A DNA stretch of 64,000 nucleotides from Hyposmocoma kahamanoa (Eukaryota; Arthropoda; Insecta; Lepidoptera; Cosmopterigidae), in NCBI RefSeq assembly GCF_003589595.1, contig NW_020653200.1, forward strand, positions 6,614,541-6,678,540, in the 5' to 3' direction. A program made the position numbers and the translations under genes. The notes beneath the pieces are model-generated. The model did no database searches, was not told the DNA's origin, and worked only from the letters and a program-made list of their open reading frames with translations. Position 1 is the stretch's first letter. Every line of letters begins with the position of its first letter. Positions 10,593-23,341 of the stretch are shown one piece after another.

Positions 10593-12189
10593 TTTCTCTA
10601 AAGCTCCGTCACTGTCACTGCAACTGTTATGGATAGGCATGTCCACGACATATATCTAGATAGACGCCGCAAGTGTACGTACTTCGCGTGCCCAAAGTAA
10701 GTGAAATTCACTTACTTGCCGCTGCTACACTTCAGAACGCGCTCGACCGTTATAGTAGATAAACACCAGTCGAAAACGCGAAAAATGTATAATTGTGCCA
10801 TTATAAACTGCAAAAGCACCTTAACTGTGGGTAAACGGGTAAACAAGCATGTTTCCTTCCACGGGCAAGTGATTTTGTAATCAGAAGATGCATAATTTAT
10901 ATTAAAAACAATTATTTTGGTTTTGTGCGAATTTCGAGAAAACAGATATGCAACCGGGTGTATGTCTCATGTTTTGTAATACATTGCGACTTTTACTTGG
11001 TGCGATATATTTGTGATCCTTTGTTAATACGCCATGAATATCGAACGAACGCACTTTTGTATAATGCATTCAGTTTCGTGGTACGGCCGCTTATACATTT
11101 CTTTGACCAAATTAAACATTTAGTGATGTATATGTTAGGCAACACTGTTCGAGATTCTGATCGATTATGAAAACAAAGAGATGGAAATTATTATGACCTT
11201 AGCAATATTATAAAAATATTGTATAACTCTTTTGTTATAACGTTTAGTAACGTTTCTTTTTTTTTTCTTTTTGTAGTATCTATTATCGGTAGTATCTGTA
11301 ATTTCGATAATTTTTGCAGCACGTTGCCTCGAATGTCCGGAGATATATTGAGCAAATAATTACATACATCGCCGGATATGTAGTATGAGTAATACAAAAA
11401 ATATATAATAATGCAAAGAATAAACAGTGCGCTGTCTTTTCAAAAACCTGGAGTTGGTCATATGTATGAGTTCGTTGCTTTCGAGGACGAAGGTGGTTTA
11501 GTTTATTCCACCTAAGATGCTATCCAAATGTGCAGAGTAACAGAGTTAGAAATCCGAGAAATAATAAACAAATCACAAAAATTTCACACGAGGCCGTCAT
11601 TAAGTAAACCTCTTCTGATTAATAAGATTTTACAATATTTTGTCAGCAGTAACATTTTCATTTGTTTTGGTATTCATCAATTTGATCAATTAGCAACAAA
11701 AAACCTTCTAGTAAAATTAATTATGGCAGTCGCAAGTTCATATACTGACGTGCGTATTCGTTATTTAAGTTAATCGATAAGATCTTCTATTACAAAAAGA
11801 TATTATGTAATAAGCTTATTTTATTGGAAGGACAATAATTTCAATATTTGCAGTTGATTACAAATTAAAGTCTTAATTTTTATAAGTTATCAACATTTTT
11901 TTAAAACAAGTAAAATAAAGGACTTAACTATCTTATTCTATTTTTCTACTATATTATTATTACGACTACTTGTAATCAACAAATACTTGAACAAAATTAT
12001 TCTATTTAGAATTGATTAATTGAGTGGAATACTCGTGTTTACGCGTATTCCGTTCAATCAATCGATTTAGAGCGAGCGGAAGGAGGTTTCCATCACTAAA
12101 TAGCTCTTGTGACGTCGTAGTGGGTACAAAAAATGTGGCACGTTGGTTTTCATACAAATTGCTTTACTTGCGGCATCTATCTAGATATA
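10593..12189. other. Non-coding, no gene recognised
   Basis: AT-rich sequence with only short ORFs. Nothing in either strand resembles a known domain or a structured RNA. Confidence 0.45.
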
Positions 12190-12998
12190 CAGGGTGTCCG
12201 GTAAAGAATGGATAAGCCTGAAATGCCTTATAGTAGAGCTTATGAACGTTCAAAAAACAAATAAAGAAAAATATATCCCATGTAGTACCTAAGATATAAT
12301 TTTTTTCTTTAAATTTAATTATTTTCACCCTATTTTACGTTTTTGTATACCACGACTACAAGTTAATCAATTCCTTCGGTTTTTTGGTGTCGTACTATTC
12401 TACATTAACTGTGCTAATAGATAGGCAGTAAATAGTATGACTAACTAAGGCACTTAAATTTAAAAAAGTTTTATTTTCAAAAATTTTTAGTTTAAGTTCA
12501 AATGGCCCTATTACTTTTCCATTTAATATTCCCGTCCAATAATTTATTTTAAACTGGTACTGTGATCGGTCTTCCCGCATAAGATGGGGGTTTTGAAGTT
12601 CCCAGCTATGGAGATTATGTAGATTTAAATAGCCATCTCTTTTAAGGATTGATTCATCGCTCCATAGAATTTTGTTAAAGAAGTGCGGGTCTTCCTCTAT
12701 CTTACCTAGCATTTGTCGGCAAAAACGTAATCTTGAAGCGTAATCTCTCGGTTGGAGAGTTTACACGCGTGTAACGTGGTAGGGATGGAATTTATTTTTC
12801 TTTAAAATATCATGCACAGTCGATTTTCCTGTTCCCGTGCGTCGTGCTATTACTCTCGTCGAGGTGGAAGAATCTTGCTCAATTTCCTCAAGCACTATTT
12901 CTTCGTTGTCACCACGAGGTATTCTTCCAGTGCTAGTACCACCAACAACTCTGTATGTCTGTGGGCCTGTCTCTTACCACCAGGCGCACAACTCTCAC
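12190..12998 (-). mobile_element. Second copy of the DD36D mariner-like family, truncated
   Basis: The 3' end (minus sense) is CAGGGTGTCCGGTAA at 12190 with TA at 12188-12189, matching the terminus of the 1-1498 element. It contains the N-terminal part of a related transposase on the minus strand. No opposite terminus was found between 13000 and 13330, and the catalytic C-terminal half is missing, so it is an internally and terminally deleted copy. Confidence 0.75.
12395..12998 (-). pseudogene. Mariner-like transposase fragment with nonsense codon
   Basis: The minus strand reads GRIPRGDNEEIVLEEIEQ, then STSTRVIARRTGTGKSTVHD (helix-turn-helix), then HPYHVTRV. A TAA follows where the first copy has Gln (RVQTL). 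The frame resumes with MLGKIEEDPHFFNKILWSDE (first catalytic Asp) and HLMREDRSQYQFKINYWTG, ending in unrelated sequence after PFELK. The second and third catalytic Asp are absent. It clearly belongs to the same family as 3-850, through shared FFNKILW and EDRSQYQFKIN. Confidence 0.85.
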
Positions 12999-12999
12999 T

Positions 13000-15900
13000 C
13001 TTCGTCACTTACCATAAAAAAAACTTTTGCTCGCATTTATTTGTTGTCAACATCAGTTATGTTGTTCTTGTGTATACATATAATAATAATAATATTTGTA
13101 CACAAGACCATAATAAGTAAATCGAATTTATGACAATGAAATACCACATCCATTTGTTGATTTCCTCTGTACGTATTTGTAGTGTATGATGTATGTCGAG
13201 CGTTCAGTTGTAGTTATTATTAATTGATTCATGCTGAACGCGTTTATCACGCATTTCTTGCACCCTGCTCCATGGATTCCTGATAGCCAGATATTTCAAC
13301 AGCTATTACAATACTTTGTTTGCGTTACATACATAATACACGTATCTTATTATTATTACTGTTTTGTACTCCTGAATATACTGTAGCATTGTCTGCTTGC
13401 CTCGTGTTCAATGACTGTTTTGACATTGTGATTAATTTGTGTTCCAGATCTGTTAGCCGAGTGAGTAGACCGCCGTCGAAGCACACAGAAGGAGCTGAAC
13501 ACTACAGCCACGTAACAGCGATGTAGATAACATCCTAAAGGTTTGATTTTTGAATTAAAATTGTTGCATGTATTCATGAGAGACTGACTGATCCTCTTTT
13601 CTTTAGCAGCATTTAGAAAATTGTTTTGTTATTTTTTTCTAATTCTAGGGAAACAAATACCTACAATAAATAAATTATTGTCAGCTATTTTAATCATACC
13701 GATCAATTGTGCATCACCACTTTAGCTTATAATAAATGAGCGAGGAACATATCAAGTTAATTGAACCGAGTTTAGTTGCTTTATTTAGAGTTTCATTATT
13801 TAAGAGGTTCTTTTTCGCATAGACACGTTGTTCAAAATTCCGTTTCCGTAATTTCGGAGCCCAATGTGCTGCGGTTTGCCAAGTTCTTTTTAATGTAAAT
13901 AGTCGGCGACAATTATTAGATGAGGAATGGTTAGAAATCCCCGAGCTGGGATCCAAAAGATGAGCTGCGCAATGCAGGGGTACTGCCAATGTTTAATTGT
14001 AGATCCTTTATATACGACTGAGTAGATACCGGAACATAGTAATCATACAGCCTTAAATCATTTAATTCAAGTACGGTTATGTAAATAAATAATATATATT
14101 TTAGAGCATAGGTTTAATATAACACGCATTGCTGCTACCATCGAACCACAGCGTGTCGATAGATTTTTCTCGTGATATTTAGGTGTGGCTGTTTAAATTG
14201 TACAGTTAATCATTGAACGTCGTCGTCGTGTACTCGTATATATTTTTAATTAATAATTAGTGTCGCGTCACGTTATTGAGTGGTGCGTCGGCCCGCGGTG
14301 TTGTATTCTCCAATGACGTGTCTTCGGTTCGCGTGTGCGTGCTACCACCGCGCTGAGCCGTGTCCTGCCGCTCGCGACCAGCGAATGTATGTTGGTTGCA
14401 GTTGTTATTTCGTTTGCTAGATCTCGTTACGCGGAATATTCTGTGATTTGTGAAAAATTCATGTGCAATAAATTAAAAATCGAGAAATTTATTAATATCG
14501 TCCTCATAGGACTGTGCTAGTCTTAGTATAACTCGTGCCTGTATGTCAACTCGCGAGTGCTTCATCTGATACCTGTCGCCTGCTATATTTTCGTGTCGAT
14601 GGCTCAACCGCAATTTAATATTACGATCGAACAAAATTACTCATGCCTCTTTTGTATATGTAGTTGAAAAAAAAAGCATTTAACGTAATGGAATGGAACC
14701 AAAGACTGAAAAATACTTTCTACGATAATAATATTGGTATTAGATTATTTTAATGAAAGTTATGTTGTGAAAATTTGTGGTGTAGGTAGGCGTCGCCATC
14801 AGGTTGTTTAACCTGACGGCGACGGCAAAGTTATTTTGTCGTCGAAGTCGATGAGCCACCTTGCATTCGTGTTCCAATGTTACATTGCAACGCGAAGTTT
14901 AACAGCTTCTAGATCTATTGTTACTTTGGTCTTAAACTTCTTCTTTGTCTTGTCATATACTTGCTTAGAAATGGCAGATAAGTAATCTCGTATTTTCGCT
15001 GAGGCGTCTTCGGTGTATGTTAATAAAATATGTATTTATAAATAAATAAAGATAATATGACATAAATTCATACATCAGTTTATAATTCTTATCTGGCCAT
15101 TGGCCTCGAGAGATAATCCTTGATGATTGAAAATCGATATTTTCTGATTATTAGTAATTACACACTACTTGGCAGCAAATCGTCAAGGCGATTTAGTTTC
15201 ATATGTCCACAATTTTAATACGGTTATATTTGGACTCTGTTTCAACGGGACTCTATCTAATGGACGCAATTTCAAATTATCACTACAGACATAGCTTTAT
15301 CAATGGGAGATGGAGGTGGCACTAACTAAACATAATACAGTAACCTACTTAATTACTTTAGCCTAGGAGACTATTCAAATATTCTTATAGGCGTTACAGT
15401 TTTAATATTGACCAAATCTTGTAGTATCATTGTTCGTCTTTTTATTTCGCCATTTTTTTCTGTTGGTTAATGTAACCGTATTTCTTATTTTGTCTTTTAC
15501 TCCTTTCTTAATGCGAATCATGAATATATTCCGTATAAAGAAAATTTTGAGGTTTCTCATTCGTGTCTCTCTTCTATGGCGGGCTCAGGGCGTATTGCTA
15601 TTTACAAGTTGATGTTATGAAAGAATTAAAGTTAGTAATATCACTTAGATTTTTGTTTATTCATGGATATCTTCATAGGTTATTCTTTAGGGGTGAAAAG
15701 GTTATTTATAGTCAGGATAGGATTCTTCAACCGCGCCGGAAGTGTTGTATTTTATGTTACTAATGCGTCCATTTGCGAGTCCAGTTGAAAAAGTACCATT
15801 CGAGTTGTCACCACATGACATAAAATAGTCGAGGCTACAAATCAATTGTTCTTGTAACACTTTTGTAATGTTGCAATGTTATTTCCAAGATAAAGTTATG

Positions 15901-17703
15901 AGATTAGTGTTTTTTTAAAATTTATTATATGTAATTATTAATACAAATATCGGATACACAGAACAATTTCTTCTTTCCGGGTTTTTGTGACTTAACTGCA
16001 CTAGTTTTGTTAATAATCATAACAAAACTAATGGAGTTGTTTCACAAATAATATCTCAATAATTCATTATATATTATGTATTTCATAAACTGTCTTGTAA
16101 TATAGTTACAATAATATTTCATAATCTAGTGCTGTAAATTCAGGGCGAAGGGTGAAGTAGGTATGTGTCTATTAAGATTATATTATACGTAATGTAATTC
16201 AAAATCCGAATCGAACTATGTTTTTACAATCAATTTAACTCAATCACACATTATTTATTGAAATATTTTTATGTGAAGTGTGTATTTAAGTAATCAATCT
16301 GTAACGTTAACATTCATTCAGTTCGGGTGTTGTTTTATTCCCAAAGATGTATAGGAATTTTGAACAACCGTTATATGCATATGTTCTAAACAACAAATTA
16401 TTAGTTGCTGTATCATATATATGCTCATGTAACCATATAATAGTAATAGTGAACATGATATAATCAGAATATTTGATGTTGTAGTGTACGATTAACCCCG
16501 AGTCACTGCGGGTGTAGGTATTATTATATACTAGTCTTAAACATTTATGCCCGGTCTCTGTCTGCGTACGTGTAAGCTAACTGCTGTCAAAAAACTTCGT
16601 AGATCTGATGATTGCGCTCCTTGAGCGTGGACTTTGCAAGTTCTATTGTAGTTGTGAATTTGATGAACCACTTGCAATAATAAACTTGTGTAAATTTCAG
16701 TGCTTAAAAGAACCTCTGGAACTACCACAAAAAAAATGTTAAAATTATTTAAGCCTTTCAAAATTACAAACTTTGGAATAATCATAAGATTTTATTTTTA
16801 TTTAGTTCTTCGAATGTAATCACTAGTGAAGTTATCTATGCCAAATGTTTGTATACACCCTGTACATTTTGAAATTGTTATTAAAAACAATGTACACTAC
16901 GTGTTGCGACTTCTACTAAGATCCCATTGTCTTTAGGCGCAGTCGGAAGAACGCACCGTACGCGCTTTCCGAGTCTGCCTTATAGTGAGTTCGTATGCAA
17001 TAATCTCCACAAGCAATCTTATTCTAAACTAGGTTAGATGGTATTATTTGGTTACATTTACGCATGTTGGCACTGTCGCCAGTTTTATGGAATAGTGAAT
17101 CGTGTCACATAATCCGTTAGTTAGTATTGTGCAACTGATCCGCCGAGTGTTGCCATGCCAAGCCAAAACATAATATAGCTGATACCACACGTGGAATAAG
17201 ATACACTAAACATGTAATAAATGATAAACCATGTAAATGCATCTCTTATTTAATCGAGTTCATTTTTATTTTGCATGCATTTATTGGGTTTGCTTTTGTT
17301 GTCATCTTAGGTATAAGTTGTTAATACCTCTCTTGTTTGGGGGTGCTGAAATCATAAGCGCGAAGTATTGCGTCAAGTAAAACAAATATAGTAAAACACT
17401 TTTTTTAATTAAAAATGTAAAAGAATCTTATGCCTATGACTTTAAAACTTTACCTCTTTTTAAACTAAAATCAGAAAACAAACCCTATTTATTTTCTATT
17501 TTAAGTGCACACAGTTACAGTCGCGAAACCCAAGTAGGGTAAGCTCTTGGTCAATCAGTTGCCAGTAACAATTATACATAAAGTAAATTACACCGTTTTG
17601 GTTTTATTGGTTATATCAATGGTCGGAAAAAGTGTTCCACATAAATAGCTACACGTATAGATATAGCTATAACGAGCGACACAGAGCTGTTTAAACTATC
17701 AAG
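13000..17703. other. Non-coding, with a small CpG-rich patch
   Basis: Mostly AT-rich, without recognisable coding sequence. A GC/CpG-rich patch at about 14255-14420 stands out and could be an untranslated first exon or promoter, but no initiator or coding exon can be tied to it. At about 15930-16090 there is wording shared with the repeat arms at 8815-9192. Confidence 0.4.
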
Positions 17704-18225
17704 TATTAATTAATTATTTTCTTAGAATTCCGGATTTTCGAAAATGGTTTTACTGCGTCATAGGACAAAACTACTGACTTAGGAGGTCAAAGTTTGATTT
17801 TAAAGTAATTTAGAATTAGTAAAAACGTGAATTGTGCCATCTACGGTTATTTATTTTTATCTAAATAAAATAAGAGAGGAGTTTCTTTCGTTGAAAAACT
17901 TTAGTAAGTTTGGAATTTTCGAATACACATTTCGATTTTACATTTACGAAATTAAAGTCACAATGATTATTATAGATACCATTATCCACTCCGAGTGTGT
18001 GTGAGTGCCTGTGAGCGCGTACGAGGGCGATGCGAGTACCTGCGTGCGTGTGTGCCCATCATACATAGTTTCAATAGCACTGAGCGTGCGAGTGCTATTG
18101 AAACTATGTATAATGATTGAAACTATGTGTCTCACACGTCACTCCTATGTCAGTAGTAGTATTGTCCTACGATGCAGTAAAACCACTTCCGAAAATCCGG
18201 AATACGAAAAAGTAATTAATTAATA
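17704..18225. mobile_element. MITE with ~53-bp terminal inverted repeats
   Basis: 522 bp including flanking TA. Both ends read TTAATTAATTA, then ATTCCGGATTTTCG, then TGGTTTTACTGC in inverted orientation with a few mismatches. TA on both sides fits a Tc1/mariner-type target duplication. There is no coding capacity. The hairpin at 18061-18111 lies inside. Confidence 0.8.
18061..18111. repeat. Perfect 21-bp inverted repeat inside the MITE
   Basis: The arms at 18061-18081 and 18091-18111 (ATACATAGTTTCAATAGCAC plus T, and its inverse) are perfectly complementary with a 9-nt spacer. Confidence 0.9.
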
Positions 18226-19211
18226 TTTGGGGGTTTCAACAACTTTATGTCGTTCCTTGTAGATTTATCTATACATGTATCTATAACGTGGAACACCTTA
18301 TTCTGGCCATTGGTCAGATCATATACACACACATTTAGCGGGGTAAAAATGTAATAGTAACGTTTATATTTGAATATTAGGCATAAACTTGCAATTTAAT
18401 CAACATGTTTTAACATCGACATGACATATACAAAATACATATTTTAAATATTTTGCAACAAAAAAAAAAACTGCAAATTTAAAAATTTTAAAAGATTTAC
18501 ATTGATTAATTTCAAATTTTAGCAGATGAATTTTTCAACAAAAAAAATCAATCTCGAGTGTCTTACTCGATAAATGTATCAGTAGAAAATTAAAACAAAT
18601 GTATAGAAAAACGACATTTTCTTTTTGAATTTGACCTAAAATGATATAAATTGACAAACCCACACTTGAAAACATCTGTATTAGTTGGAGGAGTTTACTG
18701 GTGTTCCGCTAAATGTGTCGGTGTGTATAATTTTGTTTCCTACATGTATGTATAAATGTGTATATTACACAATAACATTTCATTTAACGCTCAGTCAATC
18801 TTTAGGACTGCACGCTGGCTACTTACGAGCTGCTCTAGCAACAGGTGTTGGTATGCTGTTTTGCAATTGAACTGCGCTTTGCTATTTTGCAAATTGTCGT
18901 GCAGTTTGTCTTGCCGACTGCTAGTGCAGCCAGCATGCAGTCATGCAGTGTTTATCCATTTTACGCTCTTCCAGCGTTTAGCAGACCACGTAAGGCGCCT
19001 GTGAAGTTATGAGACATATTCGAACGAGACTTACATTACTAAAAATAAAACAAAAAAATATATAATAAAAAAGTCGCAGAGCGGACGAAACCGCAATCTA
19101 GGCTTATTTTAAGTGTACAACGAACCCTTTCTCGACTTATATATTTTTTTACTTTTGCCGATATATACACGATAATCTCATCATATATACCAAAACGTGT
19201 TGGTATATATA
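18226..19211. other. Non-coding, no gene recognised
   Basis: AT-rich, with A-runs near 18460 and 18540. Nothing recognisable was found up to the Tc1 element. Confidence 0.45.
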
Positions 19212-20757
19212 CACACATCAAAAGTGTCTAGGGATCAAGTGAATATTTTTGAAATAAAAATTATTTAAGCAATATTTACCAAATCCAGTCTTCCAGGACG
19301 ACTTCTTACTTTAATGCTTATGTTTTATTTAACCGCTTACCCCTATATTTAATTAAAATAAACTAAAATTGATGTTTTTGCAAATTGTGGGAAAAAACTC
19401 AAATTAACGGCGTCAATTAAATGAAAAAAAAAATGGCGAAAATGATGATTTTGCTCATTTTTATTGTAAAGATAAGAAAATTAATAATCTGTATTTCCAC
19501 CATTAACACGAATCACACAATTACAGCGATTTGGCATGCTTAAGATGAGTTCATCAAAATCACTTTGAGGAATGGCCGCCCATGTGTTTTGTAACAAGTC
19601 AAAATATTGTTGTAGAGTATGTACGGTATGCATACTCGGCACAGCTCTTCTTTGAAGCATATCCCATGCGTGCTCAACTGGATTGAGGTCTGGCGATTGA
19701 GCAGGCCACGGCAGAACGTTGATACGAGCTTCGGCAAGAATGCGTGTTACGACTCTAGCCGTGTGTGGACGTGCATTGTCATGCATTAGTTGAAATGAAT
19801 CACCCAACTGGCCTCGCAAAGGGATGATAACATCTGAAACAATCCTCTCTGTGTAAACTTGAGCATTGAGGTTACCCCTGATCCAAATGAGATCGGTTCT
19901 TCCGCCGATCCAAATACCGGCCCATATCATTATCGTTCCCCCTCCATATGGATGAACTTCCTGACAATATCTCAAACGTTCATGACGTCCAGATGTTCTC
20001 CAAACTCGAGTACGTCTTGTATCCGGTCTCATACCGAAGCGGGATTCATTCGAAAAGCACACATAGCGCCAGTCTTCTTCCTCCCAGTTTCTGTGTTCGC
20101 GAGCCCATCGTAAACGGGTCCTGCGATTGCAGGGTGCAATAGGTGGAACTCTGAGCGGCCTTCGGGATCGCAGACCCACTTCACGTAAACGATTTCGGAT
20201 TGTTTGATCGCTTATTAGCAAGCCTGAGGAGCTGTGGAGCCTCGTAACCAACATCATGGCGGTCATGGTACGATTCCGTCGAGCAGTATTTTGGATATAC
20301 CGGTCCTGTCTGCGAGTCGTGATGCGAGATGGTCCTCCATGTCGCTCGGCCACGCTGCCCGTCATGCGATAGCGCGTCCAGAGGCGACTTATGACGCTCT
20401 GTGTAGTGTTAAGAGTGAAAGCCACAGCACGTTGCCTGGAACCAGCTTCCAACATTCCGACGGCTCGCATCATCACTTCTCGGGTTAAATGATGTCGTCT
20501 CTCCATAATAATGTAAATTGTTTCGGTTCCGAGGCAGATATTGTAATGATTTTGTCAAAACGCTATAACTCATTTTTATACAAAACCACATTGACAATCG
20601 ATTTTCTTCTTATTATCGAATTTTAAACAATATTCCTTATTTAAATGTTAAAACTCACTAAAAAATATCAATAGCGATACAAAAAAGTTAATATAATTAA
20701 CCTTAATTGCAGCAATATTCTTAAACGTACTTGATCCCTAGACACTTTTGATGTGTG
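19212..20757 (-). mobile_element. Tc1 family DNA transposon, complete
   Basis: 1546 bp with perfect 29-bp terminal inverted repeats (19212-19240 and 20729-20757) beginning CACACATCAAAAGTGTCTAG. A TA target duplication lies at 19210-19211 and 20758-20759. It carries a full-length transposase ORF on the minus strand. The element sits 82 bp beyond the stop codon of the PGRP cassette A last exon, so probably in its 3' untranslated region or just after it. Confidence 0.94.
19481..20506 (-). CDS. Tc1 transposase, full-length ORF, catalytic Asp to Asn
   Basis: 341 aa, start ATG at 20506, uninterrupted. The N-terminal helix-turn-helix region includes RQRAVAFTLNTTQSVISRLW and is followed by a second DNA-binding half (LISDQTIRNRLREVGL). 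DDE core: the first motif reads CFSNESRF, where the family has FSDESRF, so the first catalytic Asp is Asn (AAT for GAT). The second Asp (LMHDNARPHTA) and the Glu (SPDLNPVEH) are intact with DD34E spacing. The C-terminus ends in the usual LILSMPNRCNCVI block. The ORF is intact, but strand cleavage should be abolished by the Asn, because this Asp binds the catalytic metal. Confidence 0.93.
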   Translation of the reverse strand: MERRHHLTREVMMRAVGMLEAGSRQRAVAFTLNTTQSVISRLWTRYRMTGSVAERHGGPSRITTRRQDRYIQNTARRNRTMTAMMLVTRLHSSSGLLISDQTIRNRLREVGLRSRRPLRVPPIAPCNRRTRLRWAREHRNWEEEDWRYVCFSNESRFGMRPDTRRTRVWRTSGRHERLRYCQEVHPYGGGTIMIWAGIWIGGRTDLIWIRGNLNAQVYTERIVSDVIIPLRGQLGDSFQLMHDNARPHTARVVTRILAEARINVLPWPAQSPDLNPVEHAWDMLQRRAVPSMHTVHTLQQYFDLLQNTWAAIPQSDFDELILSMPNRCNCVIRVNGGNTDY

Positions 20758-20839
20758 TATTTGAAAGAAAGACAATACCTACTTAATAATGTCTATCTCA
20801 CTCATTAGCAATATTTTAAATAGTTGATAATACCTACAA

Positions 20840-21105
20840 CTATTTCATTTTTAGTTTTAGTTTATAAATCTCGTCACAGGTTTTGTTCGAATAAAGGTGA
20901 TCATGATCGTAATGCTCCCATTTTTGTATGGCATTGTAAAGGCTAGAGCCAGGGCTCTGTGTGCTTTTTAAGTCTTTGGCGCCGACGACTTTGTATTGGG
21001 GGTCTAAGTATCCGTACAACACGCCTGCTTCCAGCATTAACAAAGTTCTGTTCAGCTGCAACTCGGTCACGACGGTGTGCACTGGCTCCTCTTCTCTGTA
21101 GTCAC
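20840..21105 (-). CDS. PGRP receptor, cassette A, ectodomain exon 3 (C-terminal)
   Basis: Acceptor TTTATGTACAG, stop TAG at 20840-20842. With the phase-1 base from exon 2 it reads GDYREEEPVHTVVTELQLNR, then TLLMLEAGVLYGYLDPQYKV, then VGAKDLKSTQSPGSSLYNAI and QKWEHYDHD. This is the second half of a peptidoglycan-recognition/amidase-2 fold. Catalytic PGRPs have His in GHRD and Cys in CPG; here they are Ala (GAKD) and Ser (SPG), so zinc binding and amidase activity should be lost. The role is therefore sensing or regulation of Imd-type immune signalling, inferred from family and layout. A Tc1 element starts 82 bp downstream. Confidence 0.92.
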
Positions 21106-21556
21106 CTGTACATAAATTATTTTTATATCATGTTTATGTCATAATTTTTGTCAGTTTCAATTCCTCCCGGATTGTTTACTTGACTAACTTTCGTCGGATC
21201 ACCTTTGTCCTATCATTGTACTTCGCAGTCTGACTAAAGAGCAATAAATCTTCAAAGCTTCTCAGCAACATTTTGAGAGGGTTCTTATGACAGGATTTAT
21301 GTATAAAAGATGTAGCAGATAAACAAAAAAAATCTACTAGAAATTACACTATATTGCTTAGGGATTCAGAAAGCTCAAAACGTATGCCTATTGCCTATGT
21401 ATATATACCAGGGTTGTTGCGAATATCAGCATTCACATCTGTGGATAATCGATATAAAATATCCGCGTCAGCCTCCGCAGAGATCAGTGCTATAAATAGA
21501 TTCATTGCGGATATTCGCGTCGTGACTTAGAGGGAATTACGGCAAATCATTCTTAC

Positions 21557-21669
21557 CAAAGAATCCAATGCCCAGAGAACATTTGTTGTACCGGTAAGTA
21601 TGCGCACCCTCTTTACGCCATCCTACTCCTTCGTATACTCTGCCGTCATTGCCGATGAGGAAGTTATAC
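21557..21669 (-). CDS. PGRP receptor, cassette A, ectodomain exon 2
   Basis: 113-bp exon, acceptor TCTCAAG, donor TTTG before GTAAGA. It encodes [20 protein letters not shown] and [18 protein letters not shown], the central PGRP signature (YNFxxGxDGxxYEGxGW, GAH, SxGIxFxG). It joins exon 1 (DIP-YNF) and exon 3 (FFG-DY) in phase. Same size and phase as the equivalent exon of domain C (61339-61451), showing shared ancestry of the split ectodomains. Confidence 0.93.
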
Positions 21670-23341
21670 CTTGAGATGAGAAATACGTATTAAAATAACC
21701 ATCGGGCCTATTACTTTTACACCGATATGCATTAAGTGTTATCCGAAAATGATCATATGAATAAAATATCCAATTGCATTCAAGCATTTATATATTTGGC
21801 AATCTATAAAGCATGAACTGATTTGCTAGAATATCCATACATAAAATATGTTTATATCATCTATCCATGTGCAGTGCAATAGAATTAGGTAGTTTAAAAA
21901 ATCTAAAAACTGTTTATATGTACCTTCTCATTTACCAACACTTATTTAGTTGTGAACATACATACATATATGTGTATAAGGTTGGAAGATGAAATCTTCA
22001 GAACATTATGGTATTGCATATTTTACTACTCTCAAAAGTATATAAATTCGTGCTCTCAAATGGGTACATACTTATTCATATTTGTCTCTGACTGTACGTA
22101 GTAGTGTATTGAAAATTTTAAGAGAATTTATTTAGTATATGGGTACCTATATACTAAATTTATGTTTGTAACGTATATACAACTTTCGTTACATGACTTT
22201 TTACAAAACAATAAATTCACTAAAAATAAAACTACTTTTTGTTGTACTTTGACACTTCAACTGTTCTCTTAAACCTTCAAGCATTCTCTTAAACCTTCAA
22301 GGGTCTTCACGACGTCCCCGCTTTTACATCACACTGGTGGACATACTAGCCTGTCATACTAATATGACCAATGAGTTGTTTGTATTGGTGAACGGTGACA
22401 TTGCTTTGCTACCGGCTTATCATCGTTTATAGCGGTCTATTTAAATATTTTTATTTCTGCACAAAAGTAATGGTATCTGTACTATTACTTTCGTCTGCAA
22501 CTTTGCTTGCAGAGGACGCGAAGTAAGGAATTACTGGACAAATATGAGTTATAACGCCGAGCGGCAGCGAGGTACGAGTCAAGGAATCCCCGTTCCCGCC
22601 GAGGCTTATATAGTGTTTTTCTCAAACAATGTGAGGCAACAGAAGACTAAAGAGAAGATGTATAATAAAAAAAGTAAAAAATGTTAATTAAAATCACAAG
22701 TAATATTTGTCATAGTTTTTCCAGGCAGATTTAATAGTAGTCTGCCTAACTTCTGATGGTGTGGTTGAATGTGTATCCATTACGTATATTCGTTATCGCT
22801 CTTCTCATTAGAACTTATTTTCGCGACGAACATAGAAAAAAAAGGCCAAATAAAACGGAAAAGAATATTTTAACTTTAGTTTATTTTACTACGCCTTTTT
22901 TTAAATAAAAAAGCGGTACAGGTAGATATACTTTTATATTACATACACTTGGCCGTTGGCTTGTATGTAGATTTAAAAGTTTAGAGTCGACTTTGGACTT
23001 TTATGCTTTGCAGGCCGGGAAGAAGACACCCGGTCCTTATATGACAAACTTCCGTGTTCGTTTTTTGAAAGTAATGCAACATTTCCAAGCAAGTTTGAGT
23101 AGAGTCTAATGAATTATTAAAAGTCAGGGAACAAAAGTTGTTGTTTCTGATGTTAATGTTAGTAGTATAAGTAGCTCTGCGAGTTTGTTCCGGTAAGGCC
23201 AATGATCTTATAAAATCATAACACTATAAGGTAGATGAGTTACAGAGGCGACGCTCTACAAAGCTGAAATCAGCCGATCGTCTTTTTCTAAAGCTCGATG
23301 TACAAGTAGGCTATTGGCGGCCTTACGTAATAAATACTTAC

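Noticed and set aside
12812..13133. Plus-strand ORFs of about 100 codons
   Set aside because: They are antisense to the transposase fragment at 12395-12998.
13433..13526. Possible host exon after TTGTGTTCCAG
   Set aside because: The open frame is short, no domain is recognisable, and no partner exon could be linked by phase.
16937..16980. Possible small exon after TGTCTTTAG with GC-rich sequence
   Set aside because: Only about 45 bp, no recognised peptide, no linked exons.
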